From contig CAYWGR010000009.1 in assembly GCA_964458015.1 (NCBI GenBank), positions 1 through 55,727 on the forward strand: a stretch of 55,727 nt of DNA, written 5' to 3'. The DNA comes from CAYWGR01 sp964458015. GTDB taxonomy: Bacteria > Planctomycetota > Planctomycetia > Pirellulales > Thermoguttaceae. Under the pieces are notes generated by a model. That model did not search any database. It was not told the DNA's origin and saw only the letters and a list, made by a program, of their open reading frames with translations. This document shows, one piece after another, positions 30,993 through 40,282 of this stretch (within the stretch, counting starts at the first letter, position 1; every line of letters starts with the position of its first letter). Position numbers and translations under genes: made by a program.

Positions 30993-32716
30993 TCAACGCC
31001 GTTCTGGTTTCCCATACTCCTCATCTCGCCGGCGCGGAACGGATGCTTCTCAACCTTGCGTTGTTGCTGCAGCGGACTTCTTTGATAGAACCGGTGCTCT
31101 TGATTCCGGGGGAGGGAGCATTTGCCCGTGAGGCCGTGGCACGGGGCTTGCGCTATGAAATCATCCCGCCATTGCCCTGGTACATCGTGCCTTCGGACCA
31201 GGCATCGTATCAACATCGCGTTCGCCTTATGACGGATTTGTTGCGACAGAGCTTCATCGAATGGTCCGCGGATATCATCATTGCCAACACGTTGACGAGT
31301 GTTCCCGCGGTATTGGCGGCCGTAGAACTTAACCTCCCGTCGGTTGTTTGGGTTCATGGGATCGGAGATTCTTTTTTAATGAGAGGCGAGGGGACCGCCT
31401 GGACGCCGTTTCATGATCGTTTTCTGCTGCAGTGTGCTTCTCGCATCGTGGCGTGTTCGAATTGGACGCGTGACTACTTCGTCAAGTTGCTCCAACAGGA
31501 GCATGTCGATGTGATTCCGAACTGGACTCATGTCGATCCTGCTTTTGTTGTCCCACACCAGAAGTTCGGCAGTCGCCGTTTTATCTGCCTCAACACATTC
31601 GCTGAGCTTAAAGGGCATGCAGTCTTACTGGAAGCGGCGGCATTGTTGCATCGACGTGGCATTGCCTTTGACTTGGATCTCGTGGGCGCAGACAACAAGT
31701 TCCGAATCGCGATGAGAGAGCGAGCAGCGGCAATGGGGCTAGACGAATGCGTGCACTTTTGCGATTGGACCTCTAGCATAGAAGGATTGTATGATAAGGC
31801 GATATGTTTGGTCACCGCCTCGTATGTCGAGTCATTCGGTATGACATTGATCGAGGCTATGGCCCGAAAGACTCCTGTAATTGCCGCGCGATCGGGTGGT
31901 CCCAACGAGATCGTCGATGACGGCATCACCGGCTACTTGGTCGATCGAGGCGATGCCAAGTCTTTGGCAGACCGAATGGAAAGACTGATCCAATCGCAGG
32001 ATCTTGCTCGGCAGATGGGCGAACACGGCTATCTTCGAGCAAGGAATCACTTTTCGGAAGAAGCAGCCAGTCCGATCTTTGTCCCATTTCTGCAAGAGGT
32101 TGTGGATAGCTTTGCCGGTTATGAACAGCATGTGCAGACGATGGTGGATCTCTATCAGTTGTTCACAAACGACTCACCGCCTGTGACAATCCCAACCGCA
32201 TTGAGGTCTTCCACCGTCAATACCTCATGCTGTTGGAGCCAATGTGATTCCGAACCTTCCGAGATGATTGGCCGACAACTTTGGAACGGTCCGGAAATTG
32301 GCAGTCGCGGCGTGCGATATCCCCTGTATTGTGAGCGTCGAAACTTGAGCGGTTTGCAATGGTGCGTGAGTGCTACGGGTATTTCACCCCGCGACAAACT
32401 GCGATTAAGCATCATCGCAGAGTCATCTGGAGTCGTCGTGCGGCGCATAAATGTTGATTTGCGAGACTCGGAGGGGCTTGAGTGGGTCCATGTGCAATTT
32501 CCGCCAATTCTGAACTCCGCCGGATGCAATTTCACCGTGCTCGCGACTGCTGAGATTGCCGAGGGACGGTGCGTGTTTTTTGAACCATGGCCGCAAGATA
32601 TGCCACTGTATCGTCAGATGGCCGCCAGGGTGCAAAAGAAGTTGGGTAGATGGCCCGGAATCCCTCTGTCGCGGTGTTTTTCGCCGTTTTTCCCCCTTTA
32701 TGGACCAAAACGTTAA
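30989..32716 (+). CDS. GT4 glycosyltransferase with C-terminal beta-domain
   Basis: Residues 1-375 form a GT-B glycosyltransferase: VSHTPHLAGAERMLLNLALLL at the start, VDVIPNWTHVDPAFV in the hinge, and YVESFGMTLIEAMARKTPVIA (E-x7-E motif) followed by GGPNEIVDDGITGYLV. Residues about 410-555 are an extra beta-rich domain (RRNLSGLQWCVSA... LRLSIIAESSGVVVRR... VHVQFPPILNSAGCNFTVLA). A related domain ends the neighbouring radical SAM protein. The extra domain may bind glycan or partner proteins (inference). Starts in an ATGA overlap with the previous gene; 169 bases separate it from the next, with only a weak hairpin GACCGA/TCGGTC near 32720. Confidence 0.88.
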   Translation: MINAVLVSHTPHLAGAERMLLNLALLLQRTSLIEPVLLIPGEGAFAREAVARGLRYEIIPPLPWYIVPSDQASYQHRVRLMTDLLRQSFIEWSADIIIANTLTSVPAVLAAVELNLPSVVWVHGIGDSFLMRGEGTAWTPFHDRFLLQCASRIVACSNWTRDYFVKLLQQEHVDVIPNWTHVDPAFVVPHQKFGSRRFICLNTFAELKGHAVLLEAAALLHRRGIAFDLDLVGADNKFRIAMRERAAAMGLDECVHFCDWTSSIEGLYDKAICLVTASYVESFGMTLIEAMARKTPVIAARSGGPNEIVDDGITGYLVDRGDAKSLADRMERLIQSQDLARQMGEHGYLRARNHFSEEAASPIFVPFLQEVVDSFAGYEQHVQTMVDLYQLFTNDSPPVTIPTALRSSTVNTSCCWSQCDSEPSEMIGRQLWNGPEIGSRGVRYPLYCERRNLSGLQWCVSATGISPRDKLRLSIIAESSGVVVRRINVDLRDSEGLEWVHVQFPPILNSAGCNFTVLATAEIAEGRCVFFEPWPQDMPLYRQMAARVQKKLGRWPGIPLSRCFSPFFPLYGPKR

Positions 32717-32885
32717 ACCAGACCGATCCTTTCATGTCGGTCCTTGATGCATGCGGGTTTTCCACTGTGTATATTATTGCGGTCTTTCGGAGCCATCCAG
32801 GAGAGTGACGCAAAAAAACGGATGTTGAAAACGGCTCATTGTTTCGTGATGTTGGATAAGAATGAAGATCAAGAAGGATCGCACT

Positions 32886-35372
32886 ATGTTTCCTGAATTT
32901 GTGGATAAGAGCAGAATTGAGAAGGAATCGTTCGCATCCCCAGAAACGGCTGCTGCTTTAGGGTTGGTGATGCCAAAAATAACAGCCAACGCCATACTTC
33001 CTCGAACGTTGGGAATTGGACTGACGCGTGGCTGCAATTTTTCCTGCGCAATGTGTCCGGTAACAGCCCATGCCTCGCAAGAACCGCAACGTTTCGAGTT
33101 CATGAGTCTCGATCTGGTCCGGGCGATGGCGGAGGAAATTGACCGTTGGCCAAGTATCGCCACGGTATGGCTTTTTGGGTGGGGGGAGCCCCTGACCCAT
33201 CCCAATTTTCGCGAATGCCTGGTTGAGTTTTATCGCTCGTCCGTAATGCGTAATGCGATGGTCATCCAACACACCAACGCCTCGCTTTTGACGGGAGATT
33301 GGGCCGACGCCCTTTTGGAGGTGCCTCTGGTCAAGAAGCTGGTTTTCTCGTTTGATGGTTTTGGTGACAAGGAGAGCTACGAGCGTCTGCGGGGACCGCA
33401 TTTCGATCAGGTCCTGGAAAATATCCGCGCGTTTGCGGCCCAGGCCGCGCAACGTCGTCCCGATTTGAAGCTTGCCACGTGTTCGATTTTACCGCGGGAG
33501 GGGGAAGTGCCGGATCTGATCATTCCTTCGAGGGAAGACGCAATCCAACGGCTGGAGAGTCTCTTCAAACCGATGGGAGTGCAGGTGGAAACCAGGGACC
33601 TCCACGCCTACAATGGCGGCGACAATCTTTCGTTGGCAGGGCGAATCGACGCGCCGGTCAAGGGTGGATGCAATTTCGTGGAGGAGAATTCACTTTATTT
33701 CACAGTCCGCGGTGAAGCCCAGCCTTGCTGCGCTGTCTATGACACGGGGCATAACGTGGGACGGTTCCCAGGCGCATCGTTTGGCGAACTGCTCAACAAC
33801 GAGAAAATGCGTAACCTGCGGCACAAACTGCGTCTCGATCAGCGAGAGGAGCTTCCCTTCTGCCGCAAGTGTGTCTTCTCGTTGGGGGTCCTAGACGAGG
33901 CGAACGTGCGAAACTTCTGGAAGGAAGTCGATGGACGGGGAGAACTCGTCGATCTAGAAGAGCGACAACACCTTTTTGGTGTCGTCGCACCAACGTCACA
34001 TCGGATCCTTCGGCTTGATCTAGGCTGCGGCTGGGGCAAAAGGGCCGGATTTGTCGGAGCAGATCGTTTCCCTCTGCCGGGAGTTGATATTGTAATGGAC
34101 ATGGACGGCGCATTCCCCTTAGCCGACGACACGTTCGATATGGTCTATGCTTGCCACTCGCTCGAACATGTCAAGGACTTGATGTTCACGATGAAGGAAG
34201 TTTATAGAGTATGCAAGCACGGTGCCCAGGTGTGCATTCTCGCACCCTATTATCAGCAGGGGGGGAACATTGCCAACCCTTATCATTTGCAGGTTTTCAA
34301 CGAGCATACGCCTCGTTTCTGGACTAGCTCACACCTTACACCAATCGAACCAGCCGAATATTTCAGTCCACATGCACCCAATTGGGGACTCTCCGAATCG
34401 GATAACAGCTCTCCCGGCATCGATTTGCGTTGCCTGCGGATGGAGTTTTTCTATTTTCCCGAGTACCGAGGGCTTCCGTTCGAAAAACAGCGGACTGCGC
34501 GAAAAAGGTACATGGATGTATGTGATCAGATCCTGTATCACCTGGTGGTTGTGAAAAAGCCGATGGCCGAAGAGGAGTTTAAATGTATAGCCGCCGGTAT
34601 GGAATACTATGATCCTCCTTTTCTTGCCGCACGCAGGGCAGCCGACCTGTGTCCAGGCTTGGTTGCTAGTGATGGGCAACGTTCCGAGGCACGCGGATTG
34701 CATCAAGAGGAGAAGACTGGCTTACCGGATCTCGATGGGGATGATTGGGAGGGAGTAGCAACGCAATCGAACGTTGCCGTGAATAGCGGCAATAGAGGTG
34801 ATTGCGTGCCACGGGCAATCGCGACCCGGATAGCAGAGGAACTGGATGCATTCCGTCATCGCCGCATTGTCCGTTGCCTGCGAAGGCTGCGAAATCGCGC
34901 TGATTATCAGAAGGCTCTTCCCTCATCCTTTCAACAATTGATAGATGATAGCCGTTTGTTCTGTCCAGGACTGAAGGGCTATCTACTCCAGGACAGTGTG
35001 AATCTCCAGCGGATAGGCGGTTTGACATACCGGCTGGCTTGGGGCAACCGCAGGCTTTCAGGGATATTGTTGGGCATCGTGGGTGAATTACCTCCGAACC
35101 GTGGTATGCTAGGCGTCAGAATTTTATTGGATACAGGCGAAATTGTGGCTCAATGCGAGGTTTCCGCAGTTAACGTCAACCCAAACATTCCTGTTCGATT
35201 CACGTTTCCCGCAGTAGAAATGCGAGAGGGCAGCCAATTTCAATTGCATGTATTTGCACGAGACATTGATGTGCCCCTCCGGATCTTTGAGTGGCACAAA
35301 TACCCGTGGCGGGGACTGCAAAGAACGAAATCCAACGCATTCTGCGGATTTCTTTTTGAGCGCGAAAGGTGA
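32886..35372 (+). CDS. radical SAM-SPASM-methyltransferase fusion protein
   Basis: 828 residues with three joined domains. Residues about 35-330 are a radical SAM domain with C50, C54 and C57 (GCNFSCAMCP; C-x3-C-x2-C) binding the 4Fe-4S cluster and SAM, followed by a SPASM-like cysteine set (GGCNF, QPCCAVYD, PFCRKCVF). Residues about 370-560 are a class I (type 11) methyltransferase: LDLGCGWGKRAG, MDMDGAFPLADDTFDMVYACHSLEHV. Residues about 690-828 are a beta-domain like that of the preceding glycosyltransferase. The ATG at 32886 has AAGGA 7 bases upstream and is preferred over an ATG at 32862. rSAM/SPASM enzymes modify peptides or sugars; here the setting suggests a carbohydrate or glycoprotein substrate, but this is open. 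The next gene starts 4 bases after its stop. Confidence 0.88.
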   Translation: MFPEFVDKSRIEKESFASPETAAALGLVMPKITANAILPRTLGIGLTRGCNFSCAMCPVTAHASQEPQRFEFMSLDLVRAMAEEIDRWPSIATVWLFGWGEPLTHPNFRECLVEFYRSSVMRNAMVIQHTNASLLTGDWADALLEVPLVKKLVFSFDGFGDKESYERLRGPHFDQVLENIRAFAAQAAQRRPDLKLATCSILPREGEVPDLIIPSREDAIQRLESLFKPMGVQVETRDLHAYNGGDNLSLAGRIDAPVKGGCNFVEENSLYFTVRGEAQPCCAVYDTGHNVGRFPGASFGELLNNEKMRNLRHKLRLDQREELPFCRKCVFSLGVLDEANVRNFWKEVDGRGELVDLEERQHLFGVVAPTSHRILRLDLGCGWGKRAGFVGADRFPLPGVDIVMDMDGAFPLADDTFDMVYACHSLEHVKDLMFTMKEVYRVCKHGAQVCILAPYYQQGGNIANPYHLQVFNEHTPRFWTSSHLTPIEPAEYFSPHAPNWGLSESDNSSPGIDLRCLRMEFFYFPEYRGLPFEKQRTARKRYMDVCDQILYHLVVVKKPMAEEEFKCIAAGMEYYDPPFLAARRAADLCPGLVASDGQRSEARGLHQEEKTGLPDLDGDDWEGVATQSNVAVNSGNRGDCVPRAIATRIAEELDAFRHRRIVRCLRRLRNRADYQKALPSSFQQLIDDSRLFCPGLKGYLLQDSVNLQRIGGLTYRLAWGNRRLSGILLGIVGELPPNRGMLGVRILLDTGEIVAQCEVSAVNVNPNIPVRFTFPAVEMREGSQFQLHVFARDIDVPLRIFEWHKYPWRGLQRTKSNAFCGFLFERER

Positions 35373-35376
35373 AGCG

Positions 35377-36471
35377 ATGCGTACAACGGCTCTATCCGGC
35401 TCGGAACATCCTCCCAAACACCACACGTCGCTACTATTGGAGAATCGATATCTTCCGCAACAATCGCGGGAACGGAAAGCCGCTGCCGGCCGGCCGCAGG
35501 CTTTGATCGTCATTGCCGGCAGCGCCAACTACTTCTACAACACCTTCGGCGAGCGGATTGCGGAGGCGTTGCGGAACCTGGGGGCCGCGGTGGACGTGGC
35601 GACACTCAAGACATTCGAGCCGCGCGACTACGATTGCTGTTTCCTAGTCGGGTTGGGAGAAATCGTGGCGGGGCATGCCGACAAGCCGATGACGCTGCGA
35701 CGCTTGGCGGAAATACACGCCTGCTCCAAGTTTACAGCCGTATGGAACTTCGAGTCGATGGCTACGCGATGGTTCATCCAAACGCAAAACATTCTCCGGC
35801 AGATGAAGTTCGATGTCCTGATCGATACTAATATTCACGATCAACATTGGCTCGTTCCTGATGAACTGCGTGCCCAGCATCATTTTGTGTTTTTCGGTAT
35901 GACACGACGGGAAGTAGAACTGATTCGTGGGAACCGCCTGCGGAGACAAGAGGAGGGCTGTCGCCACATTCCGTGGGTCATGGTGGGACATGCGACAGAA
36001 GACCGGGCCGCCTTGGCGGAACGTCTCGTGCGGGAAGTGCATCCTTCAGGATTTTTGTACCTCAGCCGACTCTCACCAGTTACGGAAGAGAGCCCGCATC
36101 TCAACGAGCGGCAATATCAGTCCGTTCTTCGACGTTCCCAATTTCACGTCTGGTGCAGTCATCACGAAACATTCTATGCGGAGGGCGAACGCTTTCGCAT
36201 TTCCGCGCTGTGCGGAGGCGTTCCGATCAAAGTCTATCGTCAACCACCGCCACCCGAACTGGTCGTTCCATTTTCCAGCTTCATGTTACCGGAAGCGGAT
36301 TTTTCGAGCCGGCTGCGTGCAATGGATTTTTCCACGGCGATGGGGTCATTCCTCGACGAGTTCGAGAGTCTGCCGTTGCTGGAGTCGGAGTTGGTTCGAC
36401 TTTTTGACGAACTGCACGCGGACGGAAGGCTGGACGTTGACTTGATGTCGTTGGAGAAGGAAACACCATGA
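35377..36471 (+). CDS. CgeB-like putative glycosyltransferase
   Basis: A 364-residue protein that I do not recognise with confidence. QALIVIAGSANYFYNTFGERIAEALRNLGAAVDVATL is a Rossmann start, YDCCFLVGLGEIV and KFDVLIDTNIHDQHW follow, and FHVWCSHHETFYAEGERFRISALCGGVPIKVYRQ resembles the C-terminal donor half of GT-B proteins of the CgeB/glycosyl_trans_1_2 type (R-x-x-E-x-x-x-x-G-x-x-P). The start at 35377 lies 4 bases after the rSAM gene stop, with AAGG upstream; the frame is open further upstream inside the rSAM gene, but that is antiparallel to nothing and lacks family support. Its stop overlaps the GT2 start in ATGATG. Function: probably sugar transfer, moderate to low certainty. Confidence 0.6.
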   Translation: MRTTALSGSEHPPKHHTSLLLENRYLPQQSRERKAAAGRPQALIVIAGSANYFYNTFGERIAEALRNLGAAVDVATLKTFEPRDYDCCFLVGLGEIVAGHADKPMTLRRLAEIHACSKFTAVWNFESMATRWFIQTQNILRQMKFDVLIDTNIHDQHWLVPDELRAQHHFVFFGMTRREVELIRGNRLRRQEEGCRHIPWVMVGHATEDRAALAERLVREVHPSGFLYLSRLSPVTEESPHLNERQYQSVLRRSQFHVWCSHHETFYAEGERFRISALCGGVPIKVYRQPPPPELVVPFSSFMLPEADFSSRLRAMDFSTAMGSFLDEFESLPLLESELVRLFDELHADGRLDVDLMSLEKETP

Positions 36472-37256
36472 TGGATTCTGATGGCATAACGATTGCGATC
36501 CCCAATTGGAACCATGAGTTGTTTCTGCCGCGTTCGATTTCTTCAGCACTTATAGCCGTGAAGCAATTGCGTGAGACAGGAATCGGTGGCGAGGTGCTTG
36601 TTGTCGATGACCAATCGCGGGATGGCTCCCTGGCACTCCTGCGGCAGTTGGAAGCTCTGTATTTCGACGAAGGGCTGCGCGTATTGGCATTGCAGACGAA
36701 CGGAGGCGTCTGCCGAGCCAGGAACCAAGCGTTGTTGCATACACGCTACCGGCACGTCATTGTTATGGACGCTGACAACGAACTTGTGCCTGAGAACGTG
36801 ATCTATTTCCACCGTGCTATGACGGATACCGGTGCTGCTGTCGTCTATGGCAACTTGATTGCCAAGAACTGGCCTGGCGTGACTAAGCAAATTATCAGCA
36901 ACGAGAGTTTTCAACCACGGATATTCACCGAGAACTATATTGACAATTTTTCAATGGTAGATCGTCGGCAGGTCTTGGATCTGATCGGTGGTTACTCTCC
37001 CAACCCCCGCATGCAGGCACGGGGGGATTGGGATTTCTTTCTCAGCTTGGCCGTCAACGGGGCCAAGTTGGTTTTCGTGCCCGTAGTAATGGGCATCTAT
37101 TACAGATTGCCGGGTTCGATGTTGAGAGAAAGTACGGCACAAAACAGCGACGAACACACCATCATTTATCGAACGTATGACCAAGTGGGAATCCGTCAAC
37201 GAATGCCCTTGGCTACACGCCATTTGCGATACCATCCGGACGTGGGTTACTGCTAA
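36468..37256 (+). CDS. GT2 family glycosyltransferase
   Basis: A compact GT-A enzyme of 262 residues. ITIAIPNWNHELFLPRSISSAL starts the fold, EVLVVDDQSRDGS binds the nucleotide, NGGVCRARNQALLHTRYRHVIVMDADNELVPEN holds the DxD metal site (DAD), and ARGDWDFFLSLAVNGAKLVFVP is the acceptor-side ED-like motif (GDWDF). No transmembrane helices, so it acts at the cytosolic face. It starts within the stop of the preceding gene (ATGA) and is followed after 45 bases by the last gene of the cluster. Donor sugar unknown. Confidence 0.92.
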   Translation: MMDSDGITIAIPNWNHELFLPRSISSALIAVKQLRETGIGGEVLVVDDQSRDGSLALLRQLEALYFDEGLRVLALQTNGGVCRARNQALLHTRYRHVIVMDADNELVPENVIYFHRAMTDTGAAVVYGNLIAKNWPGVTKQIISNESFQPRIFTENYIDNFSMVDRRQVLDLIGGYSPNPRMQARGDWDFFLSLAVNGAKLVFVPVVMGIYYRLPGSMLRESTAQNSDEHTIIYRTYDQVGIRQRMPLATRHLRYHPDVGYC

Positions 37257-37301
37257 AACCATCATGATTTCTCCTATACCTCCAAAATCAGCGAGGAAGA
37301 C

Positions 37302-38285
37302 GTGAGACCAACAGAATTCGCACGAACGATCGCACATCCAACGGTGTTCAGCATATATGAGCCGATCGAGCACTATGTAAATTCTCATCTTTCAGCGTTG
37401 GATGGTTCGGCATCGCCGCGAGTATGCCCTAGCGCGCTGGATCTGTTCCTGTTGCACAAGTTGCTCGCCTACTATCCGGTTCGCCCTCGGGTACTCGACA
37501 TGGCAGCCGACGCCACCAGCGGTGTCTCATCGTTGTTTTTCGCGGCCGAACCGCAGATCCGAGATGTACGCATTTTCCGGTCAACGGCTGGCGTCGATCC
37601 GAATTGGCTGCCGCTGTTCCAAGAAGTCCTCGCCGATCTCGACATCCCAGAAGCTCCAGCCTGGAGTGTTGTTGATGGTCTGGCTGCTTCAGAGAAGAAC
37701 AAGCTGCATTTCCCGACGCTGGTGTTGTTGGCAGCCGATGAGTTGGCCGAGCAGGGACGACTTGTCCAAGTCCTGGACGAATTATTCGAATTTCAAAACG
37801 ACGTCGTTGTGGCCATCATTCCACTCGGTCGGATTGGGGAAAGTGCTGTTTTAGAGACGATCATCGCCGATTGTGCAACGAAGAAATCGCGACGGTTGGC
37901 CGCTTTGCGAGAAGTATGCCCCTTTACAGCGGCCAGTCGTATTGGCTTGGTATACCATGTGGCAAATTCCTTCATGAACGACATTCTTGGACAACTGGCA
38001 AATTCGTTTCAAGGCAACTTCCAGTTTCTGACTCTTGTTCGGGATCTTATAAGTGCCAATATGGAATTGGAAAGCCTGCAAGCCGTGGCAAAGGAGTCAG
38101 AAAGTCTCAAGGTAAAAGCTGCTATTCTGGACGATATTCAACGAAGCCGAACATGGCATTTCGCTCAGCGGATGCAGAAGACAGTGCGCCGATTGGTTCC
38201 TCCGGGAAGTCGACGCGACCGGTGTGCTCATAATCTGGTGCGTGCCGTTCGTTGGACCAAGCGGATTCTGTTTCCTTTTCGATGA
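37302..38285 (+). CDS. Rossmann-like protein with C-terminal coiled-coil tail
   Basis: A 327-residue protein without firm family. PVRPRVLDMAADATSGVSSLFFAA resembles motif I of class I methyltransferases (hhDhxxDxxxG) but lacks the G-x-G, so SAM binding is uncertain. The segment ELFEFQNDVVVAIIPLGRIGES would be a later strand. The end (about 245-300: MELESLQAVAKESESLKVKAAILDDIQRSRTWHFAQRM) is a coiled coil with the S-R-T-W-x-x-x-x-x-x tail common on glycan-cluster methyltransferases and glycosyltransferases, followed by a basic stretch. GTG at 37302 has GAGG a few bases upstream. Last gene of the forward cluster. Confidence 0.6.
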   Translation: MRPTEFARTIAHPTVFSIYEPIEHYVNSHLSALDGSASPRVCPSALDLFLLHKLLAYYPVRPRVLDMAADATSGVSSLFFAAEPQIRDVRIFRSTAGVDPNWLPLFQEVLADLDIPEAPAWSVVDGLAASEKNKLHFPTLVLLAADELAEQGRLVQVLDELFEFQNDVVVAIIPLGRIGESAVLETIIADCATKKSRRLAALREVCPFTAASRIGLVYHVANSFMNDILGQLANSFQGNFQFLTLVRDLISANMELESLQAVAKESESLKVKAAILDDIQRSRTWHFAQRMQKTVRRLVPPGSRRDRCAHNLVRAVRWTKRILFPFR

Positions 38286-38723
38286 GCCATTGCATGTTTT
38301 CATGATTCCCGGTTTCTTTAGGAATCCGGGGACACTGAGAAGATGTGGTGGAGTGGTGTGCAGCTAGTGAACTCTTAAAAAAATGTGCCTGCACACATTT
38401 CACCCTCTCCCGCAAACGGGCAGGAGAACAGCAAAGTTGCCCGTTCGGACCGTGGTGTGGGGATCTTGCCCGTATTTAAGGGCCAAGATGGTCGAGCCAC
38501 GAGGACTTTGTAGTTTTCCTGGGGATTGGGCAAGAAAGATTGACAGAAAGCGGCGAAGTTCGCTATAATCACATTCATACTTGTTGGCTTAGAAATTAAG
38601 TCTAAGCAAACGGGTTGTCCTGCCGATAGTTTCCCCGCCTTTGCGTTATTACGTCCATCGTTTTTGTCACACCGTTCCCGCCGTTTTTTCTTTTTCCAAT
38701 AATTCATCTTTTGAGGTGATGAT
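38286..38723. other. intergenic region with hairpins, decayed repeat and promoter
   Basis: 438 bases closing the glycan cluster and preceding the next unit. Near the left end GATTCC/GGAATC and AAATGTG/CACATTT (about 38387-38402) are hairpins that could end the cluster transcript. Right after them a decayed copy of the CCCTCTCCCG repeat (about 38402-38425) follows. A strong promoter lies at 38540-38569. No coding frame is convincing. Confidence 0.5.
38540..38569 (+). promoter_or_regulatory. perfect-consensus sigma70 promoter
   Basis: TTGACA (38540-38545), an 18-base spacer, TATAAT (38564-38569). Both hexamers match the consensus in every base. Transcription would begin near 38576 and leave a leader of about 148 bases before the Gfo/Idh/MocA gene, which has GAGGTGA as ribosome site. 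Confidence 0.75.
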
Positions 38724-40133
38724 ATGGCTACACGTTTTCATCGACGTTCGTTTCTAGGAAAGACTGCCGCAGTGGCCGCCGCGGCCGCAGGCTCGCAGTT
38801 GTTTCATGCTCCCGCGTTGTTGGCCGATCCTTCGCCCAATTCCAAGCTGAACATTGCCGGCATAGGTGTCGGCGGTCGAGGCGGCGCTCATGTTGAGGCG
38901 TTATTGGGCGAAAACATCGTGGCGGTTTGCGACACGGTCGAAGGGGCCGTCAATGGCTGCTTGGGCCGAATCGATCAGTACAACAAAGACAATAAGCTGA
39001 GTCGGCCGCAGCCCAAGACGTTTTCCGACTATCGGGAAATGTTCGATAAGATGCATGGGCAGATCGATGCCGTGTTTGTGGCCACGCCCGACCATCACCA
39101 TGCGACGGCCTCGATGCAAGCCATTAAGTTGGGCAAGCATGTCTACTGCGAAAAGCCGCTAACGCATAGCATTTACGAAGCTCGCCAACTTACCTTGGCG
39201 GCCAGGCAGTATAAGGTTGCCACGCAATTGGGCAACAACGGTCGTGAAGGCGAAGGCTGGCGGCGGCTTTGCGAGTGGATTTGGGCCGGCGCGATCGGCA
39301 ACGTTTTGGAAGCCCACATCTGGACGGATCGGCCCGGCATTGCCCAACGATTTTGGTGGCCGCAGGGCGCCGGTCGTCCGGCGGGGTCCGATCCGATCCC
39401 GGCCGGCGTGAATTGGGACGTTTGGCTAGGACCGGCTCCGGAACGTCCTTATTTGCATGTGTATAAAGAAGGCAAATTCAAGGACAAGCCGGTTTATCAG
39501 CCTTTTGTGTGGCGCGGCTGGTGGGACTTCGGCACCGGTGCTTTGGGCGATATCGGTTGCCACGCCATGAGCGGCTTGTTCACGGCATTGAAAATCGAGT
39601 TCGCCGAGTCGGTCGAACTGGTCAAGGATTCCGGCGATGGAACTTCGGAGATGTTCCCCAGCGCGTCGATTGTCCGCTGGGACATTCCGGCAAGGTCGGG
39701 CATGCCGCCGTGCAAGATTTTCTGGTACGACGGCGGCCTATATCCATCGCACGAGATTTGCGGACTCGCCGCCGATCAGCCAATTCCCGACAACGGCGCG
39801 ATTTTCATCGGTGACAAGGGCAAGATCAACGGCGGGCCAAGTTTCATTTCCGGCGAAAAAATGAAGGATTTCAAACAGCCCGAGCCGACTATTCCGCGCT
39901 GTGCGAGCAACCATTTCCTCGAATGGGTGACGGCCTGCAAGGGCGGCCGGCCTGCCTTCTCGAATTTCGATCACGGCGGCCCCTTGACCGAAATGGTTTT
40001 GCTAGGCAACTTGGCGGTCCGCGCCGGCGTGGGCAAAAAAGTGCAATGGGACGGCCCCAACATGAAGTGCCTGAACATGCCCGAGCTTAACCAACTGGTC
40101 CGGCGCGAATACCGGAAAGGTTGGACGTTATAA
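38724..40133 (+). CDS. Tat-exported Gfo/Idh/MocA oxidoreductase
   Basis: A 469-residue sugar oxidoreductase with a twin-arginine signal: FHRRSFLGKTAAVAAAAA (residues 5-22), so it is folded with cofactor before export. The Rossmann part is NIAGIGVGGRGGAHVEALL, with ATPDHHHATASMQAIKLGKHVYCEKPLTHS giving the EKP catalytic lysine. The long C-terminal domain has WWDFGTGALGDIGCHAMSGLFTALK. Proteins of this kind are abundant in planctomycetes; with 3-keto-disaccharide lyases/hydrolases they act on sugars by 3-oxidation. The DUF1080 gene follows after 149 bases, interrupted by a terminator-like hairpin. GAGGTGATGAT precedes the ATG. Confidence 0.92.
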   Translation: MATRFHRRSFLGKTAAVAAAAAGSQLFHAPALLADPSPNSKLNIAGIGVGGRGGAHVEALLGENIVAVCDTVEGAVNGCLGRIDQYNKDNKLSRPQPKTFSDYREMFDKMHGQIDAVFVATPDHHHATASMQAIKLGKHVYCEKPLTHSIYEARQLTLAARQYKVATQLGNNGREGEGWRRLCEWIWAGAIGNVLEAHIWTDRPGIAQRFWWPQGAGRPAGSDPIPAGVNWDVWLGPAPERPYLHVYKEGKFKDKPVYQPFVWRGWWDFGTGALGDIGCHAMSGLFTALKIEFAESVELVKDSGDGTSEMFPSASIVRWDIPARSGMPPCKIFWYDGGLYPSHEICGLAADQPIPDNGAIFIGDKGKINGGPSFISGEKMKDFKQPEPTIPRCASNHFLEWVTACKGGRPAFSNFDHGGPLTEMVLLGNLAVRAGVGKKVQWDGPNMKCLNMPELNQLVRREYRKGWTL

Positions 40134-40202
40134 ATTCGTCATCGAACCAAGACAACTGGGTGCTATGCCTGCGGCCATGCCACGGGCATGGAACAAGCTG
40201 GG

Positions 40203-40234
40203 AAACATGCTCACGGTCAATCGTGAGCATGTTT
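40203..40234 (+). terminator. 13-bp hairpin, terminator-like
   Basis: The stem aaacatgctcacg (40203-40215) pairs perfectly with cgtgagcatgttt (40222-40234) around a 6-base loop; a short T-run (GTTTTC) overlaps the end. It lies 70 bases after the oxidoreductase stop and about 48 bases before the DUF1080 start, so it could partly terminate or stabilise the upstream message. Confidence 0.65.
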
Positions 40235-40282
40235 TCTGGCGAAAATAATCTGTACTTCAAGTTTTTCACCGAGGATATTGCA

